Below are positions 33,240 to 44,352 of a DNA stretch of 64,000 bases, piece by piece (positions within the stretch are counted from its first letter, which is position 1; each line of letters begins with the position of its first letter). Location: NCBI RefSeq assembly GCF_016741855.1, contig NZ_JAERRH010000007.1, forward strand, positions 124,001 through 188,000. The letters run 5' to 3'. This DNA is from Streptomyces musisoli (lineage in GTDB: Bacteria > Actinomycetota > Actinomycetes > Streptomycetales > Streptomycetaceae). The notes beneath the pieces were generated by a model. The model did no database searches. It was not told the DNA's origin and saw only the letters and a list, made by a program, of their open reading frames with translations. The translations under genes and the position numbers were made by a program.

Positions 33240-33892
33240 CGGAGGAGACCCCGGGCTTCGAGGAGAAGCCCGACGTCCCCTCCGGCGCCACCTCCGACGA
33301 CGCCGAGCCGAAGGCCGCCGCCTCCGAGGAGGCGGCGGCCCCGGCCGGGGACGCGAACGAAAGTGCCGGTCTGGTCGCACAGCTGGACCAGGTGCGCACG
33401 GCGCTGGGCGAGCGCACCGCGGACCTCCAGCGCCTTCAGGCCGAGTACCAGAACTACCGCCGCCGCGTCGAGCGCGACCGGGTCGCGGTCCGGGAGATCG
33501 CCATCGCGAACCTCCTGACCGAGCTCCTGCCGGTGCTCGACGACATCGGCCGCGCGCGGGAACACGGCGAACTGGTCGGCGGCTTCAAGTCGGTGGCCGA
33601 GTCGCTGGAGACCGTCGCGGCCAAGATGGGCCTCCAGCAGTTCGGCAAGGAGGGCGAGCCCTTCGACCCGACCATCCACGAGGCCCTGATGCACAGCTAC
33701 GCGCCGGACGTCACCGAGACGACCTGCGTGGCGATCCTGCAGCCGGGGTATCGCATCGGCGAGCGCACCATCCGCCCCGCGCGGGTGGCCGTCGCCGAGC
33801 CACAGCCCGGCGCGCAGACGGTCAAGGCCGAGGGCACCGAGGAAGGCGCGGCGGCCGACGACAAGGACAACGGTGGCCCGGAGGAGGGCTGA
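33236..33892 (+). CDS. grpE: Nucleotide-exchange factor GrpE
   Basis: This 218-aa protein has an acidic disordered N-terminus and the GrpE core: RLQAEYQNYRRRVERDRVAV, ANLLTELLPVLDDIGRAREH, then FDPTIHEALMHSYA and VAILQPGYRIGERTIRPARV. It releases ADP from DnaK. The GTG start overlaps the dnaK stop (GTGA). The C-terminus ends in an acidic stretch. Confidence 0.98.
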
Positions 33893-33925
33893 CGTAGACA
33901 CCGGACGGAAGGAGGGACGTCGAGG

Positions 33926-35095
33926 ATGAGCACCAAGGACTTCATCGAGAAGGACTACTACAAGGTCCTCGGCGTCCCCAAGGACGCCACCGAGGCCGAG
34001 ATCAAGAAGGCGTACCGGAAGCTCGCCCGCGAGTTCCACCCGGACGCCAACAAGGGCAACGCCAAGGCCGAGGAGCGCTTCAAGGAGATCTCCGAGGCGA
34101 ACGACATCCTCGGCGACCCCAAGAAGCGCAAGGAGTACGACGAGGCGCGCGCGCTGTTCGGCAACGGCGGCTTCCGCCCCGGACCGGGCGCGGCCGGCGG
34201 CTCCTTCAACTTCGACCTGGGCGACCTCTTCGGGGGCAACGCCCAGAGCGGAAGCTTCGGCGGCGGGCTCGGTGACGTCTTCGGGGGCCTGTTCAACCGC
34301 GGTGGCGGCGCCGGGGGCACGCGTACCCAGCCCCGGCGCGGCCAGGACATCGAGTCCGAGGTCACGCTGAGCTTCACGGAGGCCATCGAGGGCGCCACGG
34401 TGCCGCTCAGGATGTCCTCCCAGGCGCCCTGCAAGGCCTGTTCGGGCACCGGCGACAAGAACGGCACACCGCGCGTGTGCCCGACCTGCGTCGGCACCGG
34501 ACAGGTGGCGCGGGGCTCCGGCGGCGGCTTCTCGCTCACCGACCCATGCCCCGACTGCAAGGGCCGCGGCCTGATCGCCGAGCACCCCTGCCTGCAGTGC
34601 AAGGGCAGCGGGCGCGCCAAGTCGTCGCGGACCATGCAGGTCCGCATCCCCGCGGGGGTGACCGACGGCCAGCGCATCCGGCTGCGCGGCAAGGGTGCGC
34701 CCGGTGAGCGGGGCGGCCCGGCGGGCGACCTGTACGTGGCCGTCCACGTCGGGGAACACCCGGTGTTCGGGCGCAAGGACGACAACCTCACCGTCACCGT
34801 GCCGGTGACGTTCGCCGAGGCGGCCCTCGGCGGCGAGGTGCGGGTGCCGACCCTCGGCGGCCCCGCCGTCACCCTGAAACTGCCGCCCGGTACCCCGAAC
34901 GGCCGTACGATGCGGGCGCGGGGCAAGGGCGCGGTCCGCAAGGACGGCACCCGCGGCGATCTGCTCGTCACCGTCGAGGTGCGTGTCCCCACGGACTTGT
35001 CGGGGAAGGCTCGTGACGCGCTGGAGGCGTATCGCGAGGCAACCGTGGGCGAGGACCCGCGGGCGGAGCTGTTCGAGGCCGCGAAGGGAGCTTGA
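33926..35095 (+). CDS. dnaJ: Co-chaperone DnaJ (type I)
   Basis: This 389-aa protein has an N-terminal J domain (DYYKVLGVPKDATEAEIKKA, HPD motif), a G/F-rich region, four CxxCxGxG zinc repeats (CKACSGTG, CPTCVGTG, CPDCKGRG, CLQCKGSG) and the C-terminal substrate domain. It stimulates DnaK ATPase. It lies 33 bases after grpE and 4 bases before hspR. Confidence 0.98.
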   Translation: MSTKDFIEKDYYKVLGVPKDATEAEIKKAYRKLAREFHPDANKGNAKAEERFKEISEANDILGDPKKRKEYDEARALFGNGGFRPGPGAAGGSFNFDLGDLFGGNAQSGSFGGGLGDVFGGLFNRGGGAGGTRTQPRRGQDIESEVTLSFTEAIEGATVPLRMSSQAPCKACSGTGDKNGTPRVCPTCVGTGQVARGSGGGFSLTDPCPDCKGRGLIAEHPCLQCKGSGRAKSSRTMQVRIPAGVTDGQRIRLRGKGAPGERGGPAGDLYVAVHVGEHPVFGRKDDNLTVTVPVTFAEAALGGEVRVPTLGGPAVTLKLPPGTPNGRTMRARGKGAVRKDGTRGDLLVTVEVRVPTDLSGKARDALEAYREATVGEDPRAELFEAAKGA

Positions 35096-35099
35096 GTGT

Positions 35100-35549
35100 A
35101 TGGACGGCCGTCGGCGTAACCCGTATGAACTGACCGAGGAGACCCCGGTCTACGTCATCTCGGTGGCGGCCCAGCTCTCCGGACTCCACCCGCAGACGCT
35201 GCGCCAGTACGACCGCCTGGGCCTGGTCTCCCCGGACCGCACCGCGGGCCGGGGCCGCCGCTACTCGGCCCGTGACATCGAGCTGCTCCGCCAGGTGCAG
35301 CAGCTGTCGCAGGACGAGGGCATCAACCTGGCCGGCATCAAGCGGATCATCGAACTGGAGAACCAGGTCGCCGCGCTCCAGTCCCGTCTCGCGGAGATGG
35401 AGGCGGCCCTGGACGGCGCGGCGGCGGCGATGCAGCAGCGCGAGGCGGCCGTGCACGCCTCCTACCGGCGCGATCTGGTGCCGTACCAGGAGGTCCAGCA
35501 GACGAGCGCGTTGGTGGTGTGGCGGCCGAAGCGGCAGCAGCAGGACTGA
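35100..35549 (+). CDS. hspR: Heat-shock repressor HspR (MerR family)
   Basis: This 149-aa protein has the MerR-like winged helix: VYVISVAAQLSGLHPQTLRQ, YDRLGLVSPDRTAGRGRRYS, then ARDIELLRQVQQLSQDEGIN and a coiled-coil. It binds HAIR sites with DnaK as co-repressor and controls this operon and clpB. The ATG at 35100 lies behind GAAGGGAG, just after the dnaJ stop. Confidence 0.97.
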   Translation: MDGRRRNPYELTEETPVYVISVAAQLSGLHPQTLRQYDRLGLVSPDRTAGRGRRYSARDIELLRQVQQLSQDEGINLAGIKRIIELENQVAALQSRLAEMEAALDGAAAAMQQREAAVHASYRRDLVPYQEVQQTSALVVWRPKRQQQD

Positions 35550-35569
35550 CGCGCCCAGGCGCGCACGAA

Positions 35570-35594
35570 GAGGGGCCCGGACACCGGGCCCCTC
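35570..35594 (+). terminator. Terminator of the dnaK operon
   Basis: GAGGGGCCCGG-ACA-CCGGGCCCCTC, 11 perfect base pairs, 20 bases after the hspR stop, followed by TCGTCGTT. Confidence 0.88.
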
Positions 35595-36029
35595 TCGTCG
35601 TTCCCCCGCCCCGCCCCGCCGCGGTGCGCAGGCGGCGCCGTGGAGGGGGCCCGAGGGGTGCGCAGGCCGTGCCGTGGAGGGGGCCGGAGGCGGCGTGTGC
35701 GGCGGCTGCGGCGGGCGTACGTCTGGCTGGGTTCATTCGGTCTTCTGATCGAATCGGGGTGCGGGCCGGCGCCGCCGATGATCATGGCTCGTGGTGGACG
35801 GGCCGGTTGTGCGGTCTTTGCCGACCCGTGAACTCCCTTTGGATGGACGGCCCGTAAAGAGCCCTTGAAGGTGGTTTCGCGTGACCTCCACAGGTGCTGC
35901 TGAGCGTGGTGTTGCGCACTCGTTAAGTGATTCTTCTTGACGCCGGGTGTGGCATCCGCGTTGTCTTTTCAGACACCTGGGTCGTATTGCAGCACCCACG
36001 TCCGGAACGCACCTGAAGTGAGCCCCCGA
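35595..36029. other. Intergenic region with short direct repeats
   Basis: Two 33-base near-identical direct repeats (starting GGTGCGCAGGC, at 35623-35655 and 35657-35689) are followed by about 340 bases without a supported gene. This is presumably the long promoter region of the sugar-binding lipoprotein. Confidence 0.6.
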
Positions 36030-37136
36030 ATGCGTCGTATCGTCCTGTCCGTGGCCGCGTCCACGATGACCCTCTCGCTCGCCGGCTGTGGCGTGCTGAA
36101 CGCGACGGAGGACGGCGCGAGCGCGAGCCCGACCAAGGGCAACGACATCACCGTGGGCCTGCTGCTCCCGGAGAAGGCGAACAGCCGCTACGACAAGTTC
36201 GACTACCCCATCATCAAGAGCAAGGTCGCCGAACTCACCGGTAAGCAGGGCAAGGTCGAGTACGCGAATGCCGACGCCAGTGCCGCCCGGCAGTCGGAGC
36301 AGTTGCAGAACATGATCGACGCCAAGGCCGACGTCATTCTGCTCGACGCGGTGGACGCGCACGCCATTGCCGGTGATGTGAAGAAGGCCAAGGACGCGGG
36401 CATTCCGGTCATCGCCTACGACCGTCTCGCCGAGGGTCCGATCGACGCCTACATCTCCTTCGACAACGAACTCGTCGGCGAGGTGCAGGCCCGTACCCTG
36501 CTGGAGGCCCTCGGGTCGGGCGTCGACACCTCCGACAAGATCGTCATGGTGAACGGCTCGCCCACCGACCCCAACGCCAAGCAGTTCAAGGGGGGTGCGC
36601 TGTCGGAGCTGTCCGGCAAGGTGACGATCGCGGACTCCTTCGACACCAAGGACTGGAAGCCGGAGATCGCCGAGAGCAGGATGGCCCAGGCGATCGCCTC
36701 GATAGGCAAGGACAACATCGCCGGCGTCTACGCCGCCAACGACGGTATGGCCGGCGGTGTCATCAAGGCCCTGAAGTCGGCCGGCGTCACCAAACTGCCC
36801 CCGATCACCGGCCAGGACGCCGAACTCGACGCGGTGCAGCGGATCGTGGACGGCGAGCAGTACATGAGCGTCTACAAGTCCTACCCGGACGAGGCCGAGG
36901 CCGCCGCGCAGATGGCCGTCACCAAGATCCAGGGCAAGGACATCCAGTTCGACGCCCTCACCCAGGACCGGGTGGACAGCCCCAGCCTCAAGGACATCCC
37001 GTCCAAGCTGGTCCAGGTGAGCGCGCTGACGCAGCACACCATCAAGGACACGGTCGTCGCCGACGGCATCTACTCGGTCGACGAGATCTGCACCGCCAAG
37101 TACAAGGCGGCCTGCGCGACGCTCGGCCTCAAGTAG
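36030..37136 (+). CDS. Sugar ABC transporter substrate-binding lipoprotein (XylF-like)
   Basis: This 368-aa protein has a lipoprotein signal (MRRIVLSVAASTMTLSLAGC, Cys20) and a periplasmic-binding-protein type 1 fold of the pentose class: DITVGLLLPEKANSRYDKFD, ADVILLDAVDAHAIAGDV, IPVIAYDRLAEGP, and VYAANDGMAGGVIKALKSAG. It would bind a sugar, probably xylose-like, outside the membrane. No permease or ATPase gene is adjacent. A final Cys pair (ICTAKYKAACATLGL) may form a disulfide. Confidence 0.88.
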   Translation: MRRIVLSVAASTMTLSLAGCGVLNATEDGASASPTKGNDITVGLLLPEKANSRYDKFDYPIIKSKVAELTGKQGKVEYANADASAARQSEQLQNMIDAKADVILLDAVDAHAIAGDVKKAKDAGIPVIAYDRLAEGPIDAYISFDNELVGEVQARTLLEALGSGVDTSDKIVMVNGSPTDPNAKQFKGGALSELSGKVTIADSFDTKDWKPEIAESRMAQAIASIGKDNIAGVYAANDGMAGGVIKALKSAGVTKLPPITGQDAELDAVQRIVDGEQYMSVYKSYPDEAEAAAQMAVTKIQGKDIQFDALTQDRVDSPSLKDIPSKLVQVSALTQHTIKDTVVADGIYSVDEICTAKYKAACATLGLK

Positions 37137-37430
37137 GCCCCGGCGCCGCGTTTCCAGGACGCGGCCGGGTGGCCCGGCCGGAGTGGGGGCACCCCGGCCG
37201 GGACCGTTCCGGGTGCCGTGGGCACCCGGGGGAAGCGACGCCCGCGATGCCGAGGTGACGCCGGCGCCACCACCTTCATCTTGTTGCAATGCGCGGGGCG
37301 GAGCCTCGCCAAACCCGGGCAGAACAGGGCGCTTTGGGCGCACCTCTGTGGGGAGCCGTGTTGCGGACCGGGTCGGCGCCGCGCATAGTTGCGCTGCGGA
37401 AGTGGCAGCACACCGGGGGTGGAATGGGCG

Positions 37431-38474
37431 ATGGCCGGGCGCGGGGCGGAGGAGCATCCTCACGGTGCCGACCGGCTGTGTGAGGCCGGGGATCGGGTGT
37501 ACTCCCGTGCCGTACGCCGGGGACGGGTGCGGCGCACGGACGCCGAGCCCGTGCCCTGTCTGCTGGAGCTGGCCCTGCTGCACCCGGATCCCGACGACAT
37601 GGACTGGCTGGTGCCGACCTCCCCGCAGGAGGTCATGACCCGGCTGCTGCGCGGGGTCTACGACGAGGTCAGCGCCAGTCAGCGGCGGGTGGGTTCGGCG
37701 GTGGCCGCCTTCGAGTGGTACGCGGGCCTCGGCCGGCAGCTGAACGCACTGGCGGCACCGGCCGAGGGCAGCGCCATCCGCGTCCTGGACGGCCTCTCCC
37801 GCATCCAGGCCGCGATGGACGAGGCGACCGAGGCGTGCACCACCGAGGTGCTCACCGTGCAGCCCGGCGGCATCCGGCGGGAGGCCGAGCTGACCGAGGG
37901 CCTGCACCGGGCCCTCGCCCTGCGCGGCCGCGGCGTGCGCATGCGCGACCTGTACACCCACGTCGCCCGGCACGGCCAGGGACTGCTGAACTACCTCGAA
38001 CTGATGGGTGACACGGTGGAGGCCCGCACCCTGGACGAGGTCATCGACCGGCTCATCCTCTTCGACCGCACGGTGGCCTTCATCCCCGCCAACGCCGACC
38101 GCACGATGGCCCTGGAGCTGCGCCACCCGGCGCTGGTCGAATACCTGGTGACGGTGTTCGAGCGCCTCTGGCGGCTCGCCATCCCCCTGACGGCGGCCCT
38201 CCCCGACACCGGCATCGAGGGCATCTCGCACCGCGAGCAGTCCATCGCCGCGCTGCTCGCCGAGGGCCACCAGGACGCGGTGATCGCCGAGCGGCTGGGC
38301 ATCAGCGTGCGCACCTGCCGGGCCCACATCGCCCGTCTGTCGGAGACGCTGGGCGCGGCCAGCCGTACCCAGCTGGGGGTGCGTATCGCCCAGGTCGGCC
38401 TGGACGGCCATCGGCCGCCCCTGCCGAGCACCGCCCTCACCGGTCCGGATCAGGAACCCCCGCCCGCGCGATGA
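37431..38474 (+). CDS. LuxR-type regulator with large N-terminal sensor region (paralogue A)
   Basis: This 347-aa protein ends in a LuxR-type helix-turn-helix (SIAALLAEGHQDAVIAERLG, ISVRTCRAHIARLSETLGAA). The N-terminal 270 residues start with ADRLCEAGDRVYSRAVRRGR and LELALLHPDPDDMDWL and contain a block like the TrmB C-terminal/PLD-like region (EVLTVQPGGIRREAELTEGL, LYTHVARHG). It is a close paralogue of the product at 38702-39712. The ATG at 37431 is a choice; a GTG 12 bases upstream is possible. Confidence 0.8.
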   Translation: MAGRGAEEHPHGADRLCEAGDRVYSRAVRRGRVRRTDAEPVPCLLELALLHPDPDDMDWLVPTSPQEVMTRLLRGVYDEVSASQRRVGSAVAAFEWYAGLGRQLNALAAPAEGSAIRVLDGLSRIQAAMDEATEACTTEVLTVQPGGIRREAELTEGLHRALALRGRGVRMRDLYTHVARHGQGLLNYLELMGDTVEARTLDEVIDRLILFDRTVAFIPANADRTMALELRHPALVEYLVTVFERLWRLAIPLTAALPDTGIEGISHREQSIAALLAEGHQDAVIAERLGISVRTCRAHIARLSETLGAASRTQLGVRIAQVGLDGHRPPLPSTALTGPDQEPPPAR

Positions 38475-38688
38475 GGTGACCGGGCTGCGCCCGGCTCCCA
38501 CTGCCGAGGCCGGCGGCGGGCTTGGCGATGTGCGGCCGAGCGGGGTGCAGCGGCCCGGAGCCGGCGAGGCAGGGCGTACCGGCCGCGTCAGCGGCGGCTG
38601 TGTGCCCCTCCCGCAGCGCGCGTTCGTACAGCTCCCGTCCGGCGGTGCACGGGTCCTCGACGCGGTGCGCGCGGTGTCCGGCGCCCAA
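38437..38688 (-). pseudogene. Internally deleted third LuxR paralogue
   Basis: The frame reads AGRELYERALREGHTAAADA and TPCLAGSGPLHPARP, matching the N-terminal block of paralogue B (GGQLYAAALRTGRIAREDAA...LLHPDPDD). It then jumps directly to HIAKPAAGLGSGSRAQPGHL IARAGVP, matching its last 30 residues (HIAKLATALGSGSRAQLGYL). About 240 codons between are missing. It lies in tandem behind paralogue B and overlaps the end of paralogue A on the other strand. Confidence 0.7.
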
Positions 38689-38701
38689 GCCGCTCAGCGC
38701 G

Positions 38702-39712
38702 TCACTGCTCCCGGTCCAGGATGCCGGACTGGGCGATCAGATAGCCGAGCTGGGCGCGGCTGCCGCTGCCGAGGGCGGTGGCCAGCTTGGCGATGTGGGC
38801 GCGGCAGGTGCGGACGTTCATGCCCAGGCGGCGGGCGATGGCCTCGTCCACGTGCCCCTCGACCAGGAGCTTGGCGATGGAGTGCTGGACCTCGGTGATG
38901 CCGTCGGGGGCGGTCTCGTACGGGGCCCCGGCGCTCAGCGGGACGGCGTGGTCCCACATGAACTCGAACACCTTGATGAGGTAGCTGACGAGGCCCGGCT
39001 GCCGGATCTCCAGGGCCACTTTCTGGTCGTCACGGGTCGGGATGAAGGCGACGGTCTGGTCGCAGATGATGAGCCGCTCGACCAGTCCGTCGATGGTGCG
39101 CTGCTCCACCTTGCCGTCGGAGAGCCGGGCGGCGTAGTCCAGCCGCTCGGAGCTGTACCGGGCGGTGTGCGGGTAAAGCGTTCTGATGCGCACTCCGCGT
39201 TCGATCAGCGGCCGGTCGCGGCCCAGCCCCTGCTTGAGGCTGTGTTCGGGCCGGTGGCCGCTCGGCTGCACCGTGAGCATCTCGGTCTGGCACTGGGACG
39301 TGGCCAGATTGAGCGCGGCGTTGATGCGTTCACTGCCCTCCAGCACGGTGATGGAGTCGCTGCTGGACGACATCTGGGCGCCGAGCACCATGAAGGGGGC
39401 GAAGGCGTCGGAGAGTTCGATCGACTGCCGGCGGCGCTCGGTGATCTCGTTCTCGATCGGATTGAGCCGCTGGGCGAGGGCCACGGCGGGCGGGACCGGA
39501 CGCAGCCAGTCCGGATCGTCGGGATCGGGGTGGAGGAGGGCGAACTCCATCAGGCAGGGAGCCGACGCCGCATCTTCCCTGGCGATACGCCCGGTACGCA
39601 GGGCGGCAGCATAAAGTTGGCCGCCTTCTTCGCACATCTCGGTCATCGCATGGGGATGTGTCGCCTTAGTCTGATTCGCTACCAAATCTCCACCCCCCAG
39701 GGTCCTGAACAT
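38702..39712 (-). CDS. LuxR-type regulator with large N-terminal sensor region (paralogue B)
   Basis: This protein of up to 336 aa has the same layout as paralogue A: MCEEGGQLYAAALRTGRIAR, MEFALLHPDPDDPDWLRPVP, EMLTVQPSGHRPEHSLKQGL, and a C-terminal HTH (SIAKLLVEGHVDEAIARRLG, MNVRTCRAHIAKLATALGSG). The start is uncertain. The ATG at 39712 lacks a ribosome binding site, a TTG at 39685 follows GGGGTGGAG, and an ATG at 39646 starts the conserved part. It is divergent from the small secreted peptide gene, which it may control. Confidence 0.8.
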   Translation of the reverse strand: MFRTLGGGDLVANQTKATHPHAMTEMCEEGGQLYAAALRTGRIAREDAASAPCLMEFALLHPDPDDPDWLRPVPPAVALAQRLNPIENEITERRRQSIELSDAFAPFMVLGAQMSSSSDSITVLEGSERINAALNLATSQCQTEMLTVQPSGHRPEHSLKQGLGRDRPLIERGVRIRTLYPHTARYSSERLDYAARLSDGKVEQRTIDGLVERLIICDQTVAFIPTRDDQKVALEIRQPGLVSYLIKVFEFMWDHAVPLSAGAPYETAPDGITEVQHSIAKLLVEGHVDEAIARRLGMNVRTCRAHIAKLATALGSGSRAQLGYLIAQSGILDREQ

Positions 39713-39798
39713 GCAGGAACATGATGCACCGATCGTGTGGCAATGATGTGCCCGAATGAGCCATCGTCGTACTCGACGGGGGAAGAGGGGACCTTCAA

Positions 39799-40023
39799 GT
39801 GAGGACGAAGCCGACTATGCGTAACAGAATGCTTCGCTCGGTGCTTGTCGCCACCTTCGCCGCCGTTGCTACCGTCGGGGTTCTCATCGGAGGGTCCGGC
39901 GGAACGAGTGATGACGCGGGCGACAGTGTCTGGCCGCTGGCCCCGAAGGGGCATGTGCTGGCGGACAGCGTCTGGCCGGTGGCAGCGGCGGCGGAGTCGA
40001 CGGCGAACGTGGCTGGGAGCTGA
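39799..40023 (+). CDS. Small secreted peptide with two DSVWP motifs
   Basis: This 74-aa product has a basic start (MRTKPTMRNRMLRS), a hydrophobic signal segment (VLVATFAAVATVGVLIGG) and a mature region of about 40 residues. The mature region carries DSVWPLAPKG and ADSVWPVAAA, a duplicated Asp-Ser-Val-Trp-Pro motif. The GTG start lies behind AGGGGAC. The gene is divergent from LuxR paralogue B, and the next gene starts one base after its stop codon. It may be a signal peptide or a modified-peptide precursor; both are inferred. Confidence 0.6.
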   Translation: MRTKPTMRNRMLRSVLVATFAAVATVGVLIGGSGGTSDDAGDSVWPLAPKGHVLADSVWPVAAAAESTANVAGS

Positions 40024-40024
40024 T

Positions 40025-40360
40025 GTGACCACTCCACCCGACGACCGCTCCTTCCGCCGTGAAATGGCCACCGCCTACCGCTCCGGCTGGCACTTCATCG
40101 ACCTGGTCACCGCCATCCCCCACAGTGGTGACTCGTTGATGGTGACCGTGTTCGGCGAGCCGGTCGTCGTCACCCGGGACGACGACGGTGACGTACGGGC
40201 CTTCCGGTGCCTGCGCAAGCCGCGCGGCGCGCCGCAGCCGGTGCGATGTGCCATCCGGTACGGAATGATCTTTGTGAACCTGGACCAGCGGGACCACCGG
40301 CTGTGCGAGCCGGCGGAGTCCGACCTGAGGACCATCTCGGCCACCCCCCGCAGTGCCTGA
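40025..40360 (+). CDS. Degenerate Rieske-like small protein
   Basis: This 111-aa protein follows the start of Rieske oxygenase domains: SGWHFIDLVTAIPHSGDSLM, VTVFGEPVVVTRDDDGDVRA, FRCLRKPRGAPQPVRCAIRY and GMIFVNLDQRDHRL. The cluster ligands are not conserved: the usual CPHRG is CLRKPRG and no CxxH follows. It therefore probably binds no 2Fe-2S cluster. The GTG start is one base after the peptide gene's stop (TGATGTG), so the two are coupled. A strong terminator follows. Confidence 0.6.
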   Translation: MTTPPDDRSFRREMATAYRSGWHFIDLVTAIPHSGDSLMVTVFGEPVVVTRDDDGDVRAFRCLRKPRGAPQPVRCAIRYGMIFVNLDQRDHRLCEPAESDLRTISATPRSA

Positions 40361-40403
40361 CGCGATTCCCCCGTCGTAACAGATCGCTCAGGTACTTCCC
40401 CCC

Positions 40404-40444
40404 GCAGCGGCGTCACCGTGACCTGAACACGGTGACGCCGCTGC
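40404..40444 (+). terminator. Terminator after the peptide/Rieske-like pair
   Basis: Perfect 17-bp arms (GCAGCGGCGTCACCGTG) with a 7-nt loop, followed by AGTTTT. Confidence 0.92.
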
Positions 40445-40499
40445 AGTTTTGCGGGGACATTTCCGGCTATGGGCGCGCCACCACGGTGGCCGAAAATGT

Positions 40500-40913
40500 T
40501 CACCCGTGCCCCAGTGCCCGTTCGACCTCGATCTCGATCACCACGCGAGCCGGATTCGGGCGGGGCGTCCGTTCGTAGCGCTCGGCGTAACGCCGCACCG
40601 CCTCCGCCACCCGTTCCGGCTCGGTCCGCACCCTCGCCCGCCCCTCCAGCGTCGCCCAGCGCCGGCCGTCCACCTGGCACACCGCGACCCGGGCGCCCTC
40701 GGACCCGGCCGCGCGCACATGCCCGGCCTTCGCGCTCGTCCCGCTGGTGATCACCCGGGCCAGCCGGACCTCGGCGTCGTAGGTCACCCCCACCGGCACC
40801 ACGTGCGGGCTGCCGTCGGGACGCAGGGTGGTCAGCGTGCACAGGTGCCGTTCGCGCCAGAAGGCGAGGTACGGCTCGTCGGGGGAAACCGGGTCCACGG
40901 AGTGCCTCGTCAT
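40500..40913 (-). CDS. PPOX-class (pyridoxamine oxidase-like/F420-dependent) protein
   Basis: This 137-aa protein has the split-barrel pattern FWRERHLCTLTTLRPDGSPH, VVPVGVTYD, VAVCQVDGRRWATLEGRARV, typical of the actinobacterial PPOX class of flavin- or F420-dependent reductases. The substrate is unknown. It is divergent from clpB. Confidence 0.82.
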   Translation of the reverse strand: MTRHSVDPVSPDEPYLAFWRERHLCTLTTLRPDGSPHVVPVGVTYDAEVRLARVITSGTSAKAGHVRAAGSEGARVAVCQVDGRRWATLEGRARVRTEPERVAEAVRRYAERYERTPRPNPARVVIEIEVERALGHG

Positions 40914-40949
40914 GCGCGCAACCTAGCCCGGAAGCACTCCTCCGTGAAC

Positions 40950-40970
40950 CTTGAGCGGAATAGACTCAAC
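40950..40970. promoter_or_regulatory. HAIR element (HspR operator) upstream of clpB
   Basis: CTTGAGC-N7-ACTCAAC, two mismatches from consensus, 56 bases before the clpB GTG. Confidence 0.88.
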
Positions 40971-41026
40971 TTTGTGTACACTGGTTAAGTCAGCAGTGAG
41001 AGCGGTCGAGGAGGAGAACGGACAAC

Positions 41027-43648
<2,622 letters not shown>

Positions 43649-43774
43649 CGTCCACGCGCTTCCGCCCAACCGGACGGATCATGTCAGCCGAGGGCTGACA
43701 GGCCCCGCCGGGGCTTGCCACCCCCCTCCCCGCATGGGGGAGGATGGCGGCATCCGCATGAAGGGAAAAACACG

Positions 43775-44305
43775 GTGAGCATCGACCCGTCCTCGATTCC
43801 GAATTTCGGGGGCCAGCCCGAACCGCAGCCCCAAGGACCGGCGGGCCCCGTCCTCCCGGATCAGGACCTGGTGAAGCAGCTTCTCGACCAGATGGAGCTG
43901 AAGTACGTCGTCGACGAGGAGGGTGACCTCGCCGCGCCGTGGGAGCAGTTCCGCACGTACTTCATGTTCCGGGGCGAGGCCGAACAGGCGATCTTCTCGG
44001 TGCGGACCTTCTACGACCGCCCGCACAAGATCGATGAGAAGCCGCAGCTGCTGGAGTCCATCGACGACTGGAACCGCCGCACCCTGTGGCCCAAGGTGTA
44101 CACCCACACCCACGACGACGGCACCGTCCGGCTGATCGGCGAGGCCCAGATGCTGATCGGCACGGGCGTCGACATCAACCACTTCGTCTCGTCCACGGTC
44201 AGCTGGGTGCGGGCCGCGATCGAGTTCGACAAGTGGCTCGTCGAGCAGCTCGGCATCGAGCAGGAGGTCAACGAGGCCGACGAGCCCGAGGACGACGGCG
44301 AGTAG
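43775..44305 (+). CDS. YbjN-domain protein (T3SS-chaperone-like fold)
   Basis: This 176-aa protein has a Pro/Gln-rich start and then a YbjN-like domain (LVKQLLDQMELKYVVDEEGD, EQAIFSVRTFYDRPHKIDEK, LIGEAQMLIGTGVDINHFVS), ending acidic. The GTG at 43775 begins the conserved region. The function is unknown. It is separated from clpB by about 125 bases. Confidence 0.78.
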   Translation: MSIDPSSIPNFGGQPEPQPQGPAGPVLPDQDLVKQLLDQMELKYVVDEEGDLAAPWEQFRTYFMFRGEAEQAIFSVRTFYDRPHKIDEKPQLLESIDDWNRRTLWPKVYTHTHDDGTVRLIGEAQMLIGTGVDINHFVSSTVSWVRAAIEFDKWLVEQLGIEQEVNEADEPEDDGE

Positions 44306-44317
44306 GAGACCCCGGCC

Positions 44318-44346
44318 GGTCCGGGGGCGCAGCGCGCCCCCGGACC
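44318..44346. terminator. Bidirectional terminator
   Basis: GGTCCGGGGGCGC-AGC-GCGCCCCCGGACC, 13 perfect base pairs between the convergent YbjN-like and aminotransferase genes. Confidence 0.88.
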
Positions 44347-44352
44347 GCGGTG

